The translations under genes were made by a program, and so were the position numbers. From Delphinus delphis (lineage: Eukaryota; Chordata; Mammalia; Artiodactyla; Delphinidae), in the NCBI RefSeq assembly GCF_949987515.2, contig NC_082698.1, positions 32,950,070 to 33,014,069 of the forward strand: a DNA stretch of 64,000 bases, in the 5' to 3' direction. The stretch's first letter is position 1. Every line of letters starts with the position of its first letter. Shown piece by piece: positions 37,108 to 47,021 of the stretch. Under the pieces are notes generated by a model, which worked only from the letters and a program-made list of their open reading frames with translations, was not told the DNA's origin and did not search any database.

Positions 37108-37167
37108 TGTATTTTTTTTCTTTCCTTCTTTCTTTTTCTTTTCTTTCTTCTTTTTTTTTTTTTTTAG
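37108..37167 (+). repeat. Polypyrimidine (T/C) tract
   Basis: About 60 bases of nearly pure T and C, 430 bp upstream of the FRA10AC1 CpG region. Confidence 0.8.
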
Positions 37168-37599
37168 TAACTATTGTGGATCTTTTTCACCTGTGCCAAG
37201 TCACTTGTCTGCAGAGGATTCGCGACCCTGTGAAATCGCTCCTATTCCCTCTTCAGCCTCTCCTCGCATCTTCGATGAGCTCCTCTGCCACCAGCACTGC
37301 ATTTGGAATGGCATCTACTGTGTGGGTGGTGAAGCGATGGAAAGCTATTTCTGTTCTAATTATGAGAACTGTTTTATTGGGAGGAGTGGGGCAGAGGGAG
37401 GAGAGGCAGATCGGAGACTGAGACGCTCAGCAAGGTTGCTCCGAGGAGGCGTTTCTAAGGTTACTAGAAAGAGGACGGCAAGTGATATCCAGGCAGGGTT
37501 TTTTCTAAAACGAAATAAAATTTCAAACGAGGGGCGTGGGCTCAGTATGAGCTGTGACACACGAGATTAAATGTTGGGCTTCCCAGAGGGTAATGGAAG
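37168..37599. other. Promoter-upstream stretch
   Basis: Single-copy DNA rising in GC towards the CpG region. ORFs here show no domain. Confidence 0.4.
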
Positions 37600-37960
37600 A
37601 AGGCCCAGGAAAAAACCGAGCGCGGCGACTTCGGTAAAGCTGGGAGCCGCCACCTTCCCTGCCGGCCCTGTTCTCCCGCGGCCTTTGTTTCCCGGGGCTG
37701 TTTTGGCTGTAACACAAAGTCGGCGCGCCCGGGAACGGTGTCATTTAAGTGAGACGCGCGGCCGAGCCGGACCGGAAGTAGCGCAGAGCTGGGACCCGTA
37801 AGGAGAGGCGGGGAGCGGGCGGCGGCGGAAGCCGTTGTGGCTCTGGCAGTGGCGGCGACTGTGGTGAGGCTACGCAGCCGGGGCGACGGGTCTGGTGCCG
37901 CAGCAGCTCGCTCAGACCGTGGGTCGTCGCTGCAGACGCGGGCAGAGGAGGGAACGACTC
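37600..37960 (+). promoter_or_regulatory. FRA10AC1: CpG-rich promoter of FRA10AC1 with ETS-type site
   Basis: This stretch is dense in CpG and GC, unlike the AT-rich flanks, and sits just upstream of the first probable exon. A perfect ETS/GABP-type core, CCGGAAGT, lies at 37772-37779. No TATA box is obvious. This is the look of a housekeeping CpG-island promoter. The transcription start is inferred to lie roughly at 37780-37810 and cannot be fixed from sequence alone. Confidence 0.75.
37795..37863 (+). other. FRA10AC1: Probable FRA10AC1 exon 1 (5' UTR)
   Basis: A possible donor (GTG then GTGAGG) follows 37863. The exon would include the CGG run (three uninterrupted CGG at 37820-37828, preceded by CGGG), which corresponds in place to the CGG tract of human FRA10AC1. 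Both ends are inferred: the 5' end from the promoter position and the 3' end from the donor consensus only. Confidence 0.4.
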
Positions 37961-38095
37961 AGCGGGAGCACTTGGCAGAGGAGGGGAAGGGGTGTGTGAG
38001 AAGGGCCTTGAGTGCTTGGGGTCGGGGAGAAACATCTCGAAACTTGTTTCTCATATGCTACTAGTTGATTTTTGTGTTTTTTTTTTTTATGGCAG

Positions 38096-38165
38096 ATTCA
38101 GAAGACACCCCGCGTCTCCCTTCTCGAATTTCTCTTGGTTCCTGTCAGTTGATTCGTAGCCTGAA
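38096..38165 (+). other. FRA10AC1: Probable FRA10AC1 exon 2 (5' UTR, noncoding)
   Basis: A long T-rich tract ending in GGCAG precedes 38096 and a strong donor (GAA then GTGAGT) follows 38165. The 70-nt segment has no ATG. When joined to the next exon it puts a TAG stop in frame three codons before the ATG and gives a G at position -3, which supports the start codon chosen for the protein. Confidence 0.55.
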
Positions 38166-38299
38166 GTGAGTGAGAACTTTTTAATGCAACTACTGAATTC
38201 AGATGGGTATGGGATGGACGAGAAAAAAACGAGACGGGGGGCACAAGGGTAGGAGGTGGTGTCCCAGGGTGTAGGAACATCATGACGGTAATTAAATTA

Positions 38300-38515
38300 G
38301 TAGTTAAAATTGGGAGGGTTGTACTGTACCAGACGTTGTTCTAAAACCCTTTATACGCGGTAACTCATTTAATGCCCAGTTCTGTGAGACTGGTACTTTC
38401 TTTCATTAGCCTCTCTTTATGGAGGGGGAAACAGGCTCCTAGAGATTAAGGAGCATGCCCAAAGAAAGACATGAAACGTGCAGAGCCACCGTTTGCATTC
38501 TGTCAGGCTGACCCC
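38300..38515 (-). repeat. MIR SINE in FRA10AC1 intron 2
   Basis: ctgtaccagacgttgttcta, taactcatttaatgcccagt and ggagggggaaacaggctcct are reverse MIR. Confidence 0.75.
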
Positions 38516-38516
38516 A

Positions 38517-38707
38517 GAACTTATCTCTAGAACTTATCTCTAAGCTCCCCACAGAACTTATCTCTAAGCTCCCCACAGTGGTTGTCCCCCATCAGAATGT
38601 GAAGAAAGTGAGGACATAAGACAAACTTATCTCTAAGAACTTATCTCTAAGCTCCCCACAGTGGTTGTCCCCCATCAGAATGTGAAGAAAGTGAGGACAT
38701 AAGACAA
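38517..38707 (+). repeat. Nested tandem duplication with GATA-type motifs
   Basis: A 70-bp block at 38555-38624 is repeated exactly at 38638-38707 (83-bp period), and its first 24 bp also occur at 38531-38554. The unit acttatctct occurs five times; ttatct is the complement of the GATA-factor core AGATAA. Confidence 0.9.
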
Positions 38708-39309
38708 GGTGTGAGAGGCTGGTATGGTTTGAACAGATGTGATAAAACAGCGGAAGCAAGGAGTTGACATGATAAAAAGGTGTGCGATTCAGGTGTGACT
38801 TAGTGAGAGTAGAGTTGAAAGTGGCCTAAACCTTCGCCTCAACCTTGGCTGGGGCCCGCCTCTCTCGAATTCTGTGGGGCAGGGAAGAGAGATATGCACC
38901 CATACACGTAAGTTTGAAAATGGAATTATGAAGATCACAGACTCATAGGATTTAAAGATTGTTTGATGTAGCCACCTTATTTAGCAGATATAGTCAAATA
39001 ATCCATCCATCCGCCATTAATGTATATCCCAAATTCTATGTAATGCTGAAACCAGGAGCTGCTTTCTAACACAACTGAGTGACAATTGAGATCTTTCAGT
39101 ATTTCTAAGAATTTTGATTTAAAAATGAATAGAAACAAGATAAAGTTATCTAGAACAAAGGACAAGGTGGTTTACCTTGAAGAAACTGTTTCAAAGAAAA
39201 AGGAAATCTTGAAAGAAGATAGGAAAATTTTTATCAGTTGATCGTACTGTTCACAAATCCATTAAGTCTAATGGAATACAGTAATCAAAATGTTAGCATA
39301 TTCCAGAGA

Positions 39310-39530
39310 GTCAGTTTGTAGTAGTTGAGATCATGGGCTTAAGAATCAAGTAGATCTGCTTAGCCATATATTTGCTCTGTATAATTGATTTACTTAACTT
39401 TGTCCTTGATTTCTTTATCTCTAAAATGAAGGTAATAGTTCCTAACTTGCAGAATTAGAAGCAGTGTTTGTAAAGAACCTAGCATAATGTCTGGAACAAA
39501 GTTGATAAATACCAGCAACCATTATTACTC
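39310..39530 (+). repeat. MIR SINE in FRA10AC1 intron 2
   Basis: tagttgagatcatgggctta, gatttctttatctctaaaat and aacctagcataatgtctgga follow MIR order. Confidence 0.75.
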
Positions 39531-39848
39531 TGAATCAAATAAAAGTAAAGCATTGCTGAACCTTGTATGCAGTGACATGGCAGCTTCTAGACCTGGTTTT
39601 ACATGGAAAGGTCAAAGAGTAATCTCCCTTGTTGGTAATTAAAGTGAAAAACATTGATTCATTTTCTGAAAGGTAAGTTTGTTACTTCAAAGTGATTGAA
39701 AGTTTTAGATGGCTAGATAACCCCTGATATGCCCACCACAATCCTTTAAAACTATTGTGGCTTTTAAAGATAACTTATTTTTGAACTATTCTGTTTCCTG
39801 AACTGTGGGCAATTTAAGTTCTAAGTAACTGACTATACTCCTTTACAG

Positions 39849-39925
39849 ATGCATGGTCATGGAGGCTATGACTCTGATTTTAGTGATGATGAACACTGTG
39901 GAGAATCTAGCAAAAGGAAAAAAAA
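39849..39925 (+). CDS. FRA10AC1: FRA10AC1 coding exon 3 (start codon, residues 1-25)
   Basis: The acceptor TTTACAG is followed directly by the start codon, so the ATG is the first three bases of the exon. It encodes MHGHGGYDSDFSDDEHCGES and then SKRKK, an acidic stretch followed by a basic cluster that may be a nuclear localisation signal. The donor is GTAAGT at 39926. The exon ends two bases into a Lys codon (phase 2). Confidence 0.95.
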
Positions 39926-40094
39926 GTAAGTAATTTTTTATTGATCTCTGCTTCCGATCATTTCTAAATTGAGATGAGGTATAAATAATATTTAAAGTTT
40001 TGGCATTGTGTTTACATGTGAAGACAGCGATGCTCTACTGAATGAATTTTTGTTTATTAAACTATAATGAATTGACTCAAAAATTTGAGAACAG

Positions 40095-40303
40095 GGCTTC
40101 CCTGGTGGCGCAGTGGTTGGGAGTCCGCCTGCCGATGCAGGGGACGCGGGTTCGTGCCCCGGTCCGGGAAGATCCCACATGCTGCGGAGCGGCTGGGCCC
40201 GTGAGCCATGGCCGCTGAGCCTGCGCGTCCGGAGCCTCTGCTTCGCAACAGGAGAGACCACGACAGTGAGAGGCCCGCGTACCGCAAAAAAAAAAAAAAA
40301 AAA
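40095..40303 (+). mobile_element. CHR-2-type SINE in FRA10AC1 intron 3, with TSD
   Basis: Nearly canonical CHR-2, long poly(A) ending about 40307. aaaatttgagaaca (40080-40093) is repeated as aaaattgagaaca after the tail. Confidence 0.93.
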
Positions 40304-40319
40304 AAAAAATTGAGAACAG

Positions 40320-41139
40320 TTCTGTAAAAGATAAGAAAGTAATGTTTATGCTGTGAAGGGATTTATGGAAAGGGAAGCATAAGGAAAAAAAGGAAATCAG
40401 TTAAAGTTCTTAGATTTCTCTGTTGCATCTATTTTTCATTCAACTGTCAAGGACTCTACTTGCAACTGTCATAGCTAAGAGGGGGCTTGGTTGGTTGTCC
40501 CTTTGCTAGTACTTGACTGCAAAATGAGGATACTGTGGAGGATGAGATTGTGATGCAGCACAATTCTTAGGATTTTGTGAATGAGCAGACTAAGTGGCCA
40601 GAGGAAGGAGTTCATGGAAGTCTTTATTTAATGGAAGAGGTAAGAACTCTTAGCAGATAAAGCCTGAACCTTACAAAGGAGGCCAGATCTTGGTGGAGTA
40701 GCTGTGTTTAGGGAGGGGCATTGTTTTCAGCCTTCAGTGCTTAGAAACTTGATTTTATCCATTAACTTAGGAGTGGTTGACTGATTCATATTAACCAAAC
40801 TTACAAAAATTGGTTTATTATTTGACACTGAAAACAATATATAAGCATACTAATTGGGGCTGAACATTTTTATTGGGTACTCAGTCTTCATGGATAACCA
40901 AAAGAATAGAAATAATTATATAATGAATTACATTTTTATGTAATAAAATGAAATTAAAATGCTTTACATTTTCAAGGTTTTTCATTCAAAAATATTACTT
41001 TGTAAGAATAGAATTTGAGCCAATCTAGTTGGATAGTCTTGTGTGCTCTAGGATTATATCTATTTAAGTAACTAGGGCTGATCACCTAAAGTCTATATCA
41101 TCTATAATCAGCCCTTCTTTTTCCGTTATCAGTTACTGA
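40320..41139. other. Intron 3 sequence without recognised features
   Basis: No exon-like or repeat signature seen. Confidence 0.4.
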
Positions 41140-41290
41140 AAGCTTTGTTATCTCTACTTTGCAAACAAGGAAATTGTGGCACAAAAAGATTAAGTAATTT
41201 AAGATAAAGATAATGAATGACAGAGCCAAAATTTGAACCAAGGACCCCAGGTGGTGTGACACCAGAACCCATGCATTTGTTAGTCTCGTC
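41140..41290 (-). repeat. MIR fragment in intron 3
   Basis: caaacaaggaaattgtggca and gacagagccaaaatttgaac match reverse MIR. Confidence 0.7.
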
Positions 41291-41488
41291 TTCTCCATTT
41301 TATAGGTATTAAATAAAGTCAAGATATTAATTAAGCTGTTAAAGGAGATGTAAAATATCTCATTGAAGATCAGTGAGTCTTTAAGAGTTGAATTCTTTAA
41401 AACGTGTTCCAATTATGAAAATAATAAAGAAATAGGAAACACTGAGAAAAATGAACTCTTCTAATAATTTTTCTTCTTAACAAACCAG

Positions 41489-41584
41489 GACAGTTGAAGA
41501 TGATGTACTGCTCAAAAAGCCATTTCAGAAAGAAAAACATGGAAAGGTGGTCCATAAGCAAGTTGCAGCAGAATTGCTGGATAG
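41489..41584 (+). CDS. FRA10AC1: FRA10AC1 coding exon 4 (residues 26-58)
   Basis: The acceptor is ACCAG before 41489 and the donor is GTATGG at 41585. The exon completes Lys26 and encodes TVEDDVLLKKPFQKEKHGK and on to VAAELLD, ending inside Arg58. It is highly charged and lysine-rich. The frame is phase 2 at both ends. Confidence 0.95.
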
Positions 41585-41696
41585 GTATGGTACTTCAATG
41601 TACATTACTTTTTTTTGGTTCGAGATGCTGGTGATTTGATTATATTAATTAAATATAGACATTTGAATTTGCTTGAAATAAAATTTTTCTTAACAG

Positions 41697-41742
41697 GGAA
41701 GAAGCAAGAAATAGAAGGTTTCATCTCATAGCTATGGATGCT
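41697..41742 (+). CDS. FRA10AC1: FRA10AC1 coding exon 5 (residues 58-73)
   Basis: This 46-nt exon follows a short 112-nt intron (acceptor TTAACAG). It encodes EEARNRRFHLIAMDA and ends exactly on a codon boundary after Ala73. It is followed by GTATCCTTT, the 5' splice site of a U12-type intron. Confidence 0.95.
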
Positions 41743-42148
41743 GTATCCTTTTATATTTCTAGATTTTGTGACTAATACAACTTTTTACATCTATTTTATT
41801 TCATAAAATCTTGTGAAGTCAGATAGACATAAATTTTATATTTAAAGATAAATGTTTATTGATATGGAATTTTGCCATATATACTTCTGAGTACAATTCT
41901 CTTTTACTAATATATAAGAAAGATTTAGAAGCAAAAAATAATAAAAAACATATTACTAATCTTCTATAAATAGGTTTACAAAGTCCATGTACTTGCAGAT
42001 ATTTTTTCCAATCCATTTTTGTCAAGCTGTCAATACTTCTCATTTTTATACTATTATCTTCAGTCTCATTTTAACTCTTACTCTTTTCCTACCTGGTTCT
42101 TGGCTATTTAATGTCTTTGTAAAACTATGTTTAATAATAGGTCTGTTT

Positions 42149-43010
42149 GATCATTAGAGAAATGCAAATCAAAACCACAATGAGGTATCACCTCGCACTG
42201 GTCAGAATGGCCATCATCAAAAAATCTACAGACAATAAATGCTGGAGAGAGTGTGGAGAAAAGGGAACCCTCTTGCACTGTTGGTGGGAATGTAAATTAA
42301 TACAGCCACCATGGAGGTTCCTTAAAAAACTAAAAATAGAATTACCATATGACCCAGCAATCCCACTACTGGGCATATGCCCTGAGAAAACCATAATTCA
42401 AAAAGTCATGTACCACAATGTTCATTGCAGCACTATTTACAATAGCCAGGACATGGAAGCAACCTAAGTGTCCATTGACAGATGAATGGATAAAGAAGAT
42501 GGTCCCATATATACAATGGAATATTACTCAGCCATAAAAAGAAATGAAATTGAGTTATTTGTAGTGAGGTGGATGGACCTAGAGTCTGTCATCCAGAGTG
42601 AAGTAAGAAAGAGAAAAATACTGTATGCTAACACATATATATGGAATCTAAAAAAAAAAAAGGTTCTGATGAATGTAAGGGCAGGACAGGAATAAAGACA
42701 CAGAGGACACGAGGAGGGGGAATGGTAAGCTGGAATGAAGTGAGAGAGTGTCATGGACATATATACACTACCAAGTGTAAAATAGGTAGCTAGTGGGAAG
42801 CAGCCTCAGCCCAGGGAGATCAGCTCGGGGCTTTGTGACCACCTAGAGGAGTGGGATAGGGAGGGCGGGAGGGAGACGCAAGAGGGAAGAGATGTGGGGA
42901 TATATGTATACATATAGCTTATTCACTTTGTTATATAGGAGAAACTAACACAGCATTGTAAAGCAATTATATTCCAATAAAGATGTTAGAAAAAATAAAA
43001 ATGAAAAAAA
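42149..43010 (+). mobile_element. 5'-truncated L1 in the U12 intron, with 16-bp TSD
   Basis: ORF2 C-terminal end ([18 protein letters not shown] at about 42340-42395), whole 3' UTR and A-rich tail, in the same direction as the gene. Exact duplication aataataggtctgttt at 42133-42148 and 43011-43026. Confidence 0.95.
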
Positions 43011-43026
43011 AATAATAGGTCTGTTT

Positions 43027-43899
43027 GTGGACTGTCTCAGGCCTACTGTGGCTTCAGCTTTCAGGCATGAATTGGGGCTGTCTTTAAGTTATACCTTGTT
43101 TCCCTGTGATAGCCATCTCTCAGCTCAACTTTTTGGTAAGACTGTGGCTTATTACACAAGCCGCTACCACTGGCCATCCATATTACTGTTGGGAATATTG
43201 GAGAGTGAAAGTATTTCTGGGTATTTATTACTGCAGTCAGGATAGGGAGAAGGAGACGACGTCAATTAGATATACCCACTATCCTGTAGTCACCACTTTC
43301 ACTTTATTGTTCCTGATCCTTTTCTTTAAGTTATAGAAGTTCTCTTGTCACCAATTTATTTATTCCTCTTATCTCCTAACCCAATAGCTTAGCTTTCCCA
43401 TGGATCTCATCTGCCACTGCTCCTTTAGTATTTCAACATCTGCTCCTCCTTCTATCACACCACTCAGTTGGGGGTGTTGGGGCATCTAGTTACAGCCTGG
43501 TGAGGGTGAAAGTCTAGATCCCCTTTTCTTGCATGGCTGGAGGTGGGGCCATAGATTTTCTGGAGTGTTTGGCTGGAATAGAGTAGTTACTGCCTAAAAG
43601 TTATCTTTCCTGTTAGGCTGCCTCTCTCCTGATTATTTTGTTACAGGGAACAGACTTTTGTTGGTACTTCTTTTGTCTGTGCTTGTTGGTATTTCCAGCT
43701 ATCCAGCTTCTTCACCTCCAAGTCTGGCATTTATTAAGCAAAAAGAAAACCTGGGGAACTCAGCACCATGTCATACCATGGGTCCTGAGGTCCGTAGCTG
43801 GTCTGCCTTCTTCTCTCTACCTTTCAGAGTCTTCTTATGTTTGTTTTATATATAATTTCCAAGGTTTTTAGTTCTCAGTGGGAGGAATAGGGAGAAGTG
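43027..43899. other. Intron 5 sequence without recognised features
   Basis: No exon or nameable repeat. Confidence 0.4.
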
Positions 43900-44125
43900 C
43901 AGTTGACCCTTGAACAACACAGGGTTTGAACTGTGAGGGTCCACTTATACAAGGATTTTTATTTTACTATATTACTTGTGTAAATATGGGTATTTATTTT
44001 ACTGTAGTACTAATGATCTGCAGTTGGTTGAATCTACAGATGCAGAGGGCTGATTATACATTATGTGCAGGTTTTGGACAATGAGGAGGGTGGGTGTTCT
44101 ATCCACCCTGTTCAGGGATCAACTG
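43900..44125. repeat. MER8-like (Tigger-derived) DNA transposon
   Basis: Terminal inverted repeats cagttgacccttgaacaac and gttcagggatcaactg about 226 bp apart, with gggtttgaactgtgagggtc next to the left end. The element name is from memory. Confidence 0.75.
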
Positions 44126-44159
44126 TACATCTTTGCTGCATCTTCCAGGAAGCAAAGTC

Positions 44160-44335
44160 CCACCTACCACCTGCTTTTGTAAATAAAAGTTTTATTGGAA
44201 CACAGCTGTGCTCATTCATTTAGGTGTTATCTGTGCCTACTTCCATGCTAAAGTGGCAGAGTCGAGTAGTTTTAACAGAGACCGTATGGCCTGCGTATTT
44301 ACTATTTACAGGAAAAGTTTGCTGACTTGAGCTCT
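44160..44335. repeat. Old DNA-transposon-like repeat, family not named
   Basis: ttgtaaataaaagttttatt, ggaacacagctgtgctcatt and agaccgtatggcctgcg recur in a common mammalian nonautonomous element. The opposite strand of the same family appears at 58640-58783. Confidence 0.6.
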
Positions 44336-44425
44336 TGAAAGATTTAAGTGACTTGCCAGTGTCACATGACCAGTTTGTGGTAGACCAAGAGCTAGAATCC
44401 AGATCTCTGGGTATCTGGCTTTTTC
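44336..44425 (-). repeat. MIR fragment
   Basis: gacttgccagtgtcacatga and gctagaatccagatctctgg. Confidence 0.6.
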
Positions 44426-44844
44426 TCTTTTTTCTTTTCTGAAATGTTAATTGCTTTCTTGCTCGTTTCAGAATTATGTTTTGATTCACTATTCTGCTGG
44501 AACACATTGTGATCAATTAAATAACTGTTTGTCTTTAATATAATAGGCTGTAGTCACAGACAATATTATGTCAGTTGTGTTATGTGTGTGTTCCGCTCTA
44601 GAGAGAGTACCATGGAGCTTTTTAAAACAAGTAAAATGCTCATGTGTCTCGTTGTATTGCACTGAAAACATGACTGTAGCTTCATGTGATCTCTTATATT
44701 TACTTCTTTTTGAAAGCCTCTTGTTAGGATTTAATATAATAAAGTTACATCTTCTATTTTGGAGGCTTTATTGTTACTGAAATAGCTAAGTTATATTTTA
44801 TAATGAAGAAAAATTCTACTCCTCACCTTTAACTTTGGAAACTA

Positions 44845-44935
44845 TAATTTGTTATAGTTATAGGAAACTATAATTTATAGTTATAGGAATAACTATAATA
44901 TATAGTTATAGGAAACTATAATTTGAAACTATAAA
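44845..44935. repeat. Palindromic actataa/ttatagt repeat
   Basis: Tandem copies of a unit built from ttatagttatagga and aactataat, largely self-complementary. Confidence 0.8.
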
Positions 44936-45244
44936 ATGAGTGGTGGTGTGAAGCTGTATATAGGAAGCTGTCCTTCTCTCCAGAGAGTTATTGCTTGAAA
45001 ATGTTCAAAACAATATAGAGTATTCAGTAGGAAGTGAAAGCCCCTCTACTGTACCGTGTTCACTCTTAACAATTTAATATTTACCCTTTTAGATCTTTTT
45101 TTAATTTATAAGCATGTATAGTATATATTTGTATATTTTTAAAAAACTAAATAGACTCATACTATGTTTTTTTTCCCTACTCACTAATATGTCATTGACA
45201 CCCAACTACTGAACAAATAAAATCCTTAATTTTTTGCATTTCAG

Positions 45245-45321
45245 TATCAAAGGCATACAAAGTTTGTAAATGACTATATTTTATACTATGGTGGCAAAAA
45301 AGAAGACTTCAGGCGATTGGG
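45245..45321 (+). CDS. FRA10AC1: FRA10AC1 coding exon 6 (residues 74-98)
   Basis: The exon begins after a U12-type acceptor region (branch motif TCCTTAAT at 45223-45230, then TTTCAG). It encodes YQRHTKFVNDYILYYGGKK followed by EDFRRL, one of the best conserved parts of the family. The donor is GTAAGT at 45322. The exon ends two bases into Gly99. Confidence 0.95.
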
Positions 45322-46369
45322 GTAAGTGTCATAAAGTTTATTTTACATAATGGGAGGTAGGTATGGGTATCTTTGAAGACTCACAGCTACTATATCTTCT
45401 GATTCTGTCATGTTCTCCTGCTTTCCATTCCAGTTTTGTTGTTATAAGGTGGAGAGGCCATTCGAAGCTTCTAGCTAAGCAACTCATCATGAACCCCATT
45501 TCTCTGGCAACAGGCCTCAGGCAGCCTGCTGATTCTGGCAATAACAGGATTGTGTGAGGAATACTCACGTGCCTGATTATGCAGTGATTTTTTTTTTTCC
45601 CCCCACAAGGATCTTTGAAATAATGAACTCTTCAGACCTCAGGTTTGGGATTGCTTTTTAAAAGATAGGACAAACAAGAGACCTCACTCTAATATTTCCC
45701 ACACATGAAATTCCTTCTTATATCTGAGGCTCTTCTGTCAGAGCCTCTTAGTTTTGTGTGGGTTTTTTTCTCTTTACTTAACGATTTTCCGAGTTGATAG
45801 TGCCCTAAAAAACTTCATACCAGCTCATCAGCCCCAAACTTAACTCTCCTCTGAATTTAGCCTGTATTTCTCAACAATCCCTTCTTCTGTCCCCAATCTG
45901 TTACCATCTTGAAAAATCATCTCCTTCAGTTCTCTTCCTTACTCAGTCTTCCTAGGAAGATGTAGTAAAATGAGGTGTGAAAAAATTTTTTATATATTTT
46001 TAAAATTAGATCACAATAGGATGGTGTTACTTATTTTAGATTCTGAAACTTATTTTCATTCATCTTCCTTATCCATTTAGTGTTCATTCAGATTTCTCAT
46101 CCTAGTTTTGGTAATTTAGCACCCTTTATATAATTGAACGAGCTCTAGAGATGGGTGGATTCCTTATCCATTTGTTTCTGTAGCAGCACTCTTTATAACT
46201 GCCTTTTGAAAATACTGAAATACTTTTTATAAATATACATACATACGTACATATAAAACTATCTTTGTGTATCTTATTTTTACTCAGGTGCTCAAAAATC
46301 TCACACACTGTTTAACTTAAGTTTGACTAATTTTGTTTTCATATTGAATTTAAAATTGTTTTATTTCAG
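45322..46369. other. FRA10AC1 intron 6, no further features seen
   Basis: Single-copy looking sequence. Confidence 0.4.
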
Positions 46370-46453
46370 GGAGAATGACAAGATAGACATGGATATTATA
46401 CGAGAAAATCACAGATTCCTATGGAATGAGGAGGATGAAATGGACATGAATTG
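46370..46453 (+). CDS. FRA10AC1: FRA10AC1 coding exon 7 (residues 99-126)
   Basis: The acceptor is TTTCAG before 46370 and the donor is GTAATT at 46454. It encodes ENDKIDMDIIRENHRFLWN followed by EEDEMDMN. The acidic run EEDEMD is characteristic of the protein. The exon ends two bases into Trp127. Confidence 0.95.
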
Positions 46454-46659
46454 GTAATTGTACCCGTGTGAGACATAATGCATCAAATGCTATAGTCCTA
46501 TCTCTCCTGCTCCCTGAGTGTTTTCTTGTTTTGTCACCTGTCCAATGCATTTGGCCCCTGCATGGAGCAGTTCTGAATCAAGAACATAAAACCGTGCCTC
46601 AGATTATTGAATCTGGTTTGATTCTTTTGGTAATTTTTAACAATTTTAACTGACTTCTT

Positions 46660-47008
46660 TTTTTTTTTTTTAAATATAATAGTGTTTGTTTATTTTTACT
46701 TGTTGACAGTTTGCTTTATTTATTTATTTATGGCTGTGTTGGGTCTTCGTTTCTGTGCGAGGGCTTTCTCTAGTTGTGGCAAGTGGGGGCCACTCTTCAT
46801 CGCGGTGCGCGGGCCTCTCACTATCGCGGCCTCTCTCGTTGCGGAGCACAGGCTCCAGACGCGCAGGCTCCAGATGCGCAGGCTCAGTAATTGTGGCTCA
46901 CGGGCCCAGTTGCTCCGCGGCACGTGGGATCTTCCCAGACCAGGGCTCGAACCTGTGTCCCCTTCATTGGCAGGCAGATTCTCAACCACTGCGCCACCAG
47001 GGAAGCCC
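46660..47008 (-). mobile_element. Mosaic CHR SINE with 3'-transduced segment, intron 7
   Basis: Reading on the minus strand: tRNA head, a CHR-2-like middle (agaggccgcgatagtgagag), a CHR-1-like end (cttgccacaactagagaaag), an AAATA tail (46715-46730), then 43 bp of unrelated sequence (46672-46714) and a second poly(A) (46658-46671). The whole unit lies between exact copies of taactgacttctt (46647-46659, 47009-47021). Confidence 0.88.
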
Positions 47009-47021
47009 TAACTGACTTCTT

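Larger units (their letters stand above)
41743..45244 (+). other. FRA10AC1: FRA10AC1 intron 5, U12-type (minor spliceosome)
   Basis: The 5' splice site reads GTATCCTTT, a perfect U12-type donor. The 3' end has TCCTTAAT at 45223-45230, a near-perfect U12 branch motif whose branch A (45228/45229) lies 15-16 nt before the CAG at 45244, and no long pyrimidine tract. These are the defining marks of a minor-class GT-AG intron. The intron is 3.5 kb and has taken in an L1 tail, a MER8-like element and other repeats without damage to the signals. Confidence 0.92.

Noticed and set aside
1..37500. Possible LGI1 exons upstream of FRA10AC1
   Set aside because: In human LGI1 lies divergently upstream, but about 55 kb away. 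I found no leucine-rich-repeat or EPTP coding segment on either strand here.
37193..37570. 125-codon ORF just upstream of the CpG region, possible divergent gene
   Set aside because: No domain, no clear splice sites, and a polypyrimidine tract directly before it gives no more than a chance acceptor.
37837..38064. 75-codon ORF across FRA10AC1 exon 1
   Set aside because: It crosses the probable exon 1 donor and is an effect of CpG-rich sequence; the real start codon is at 39849.
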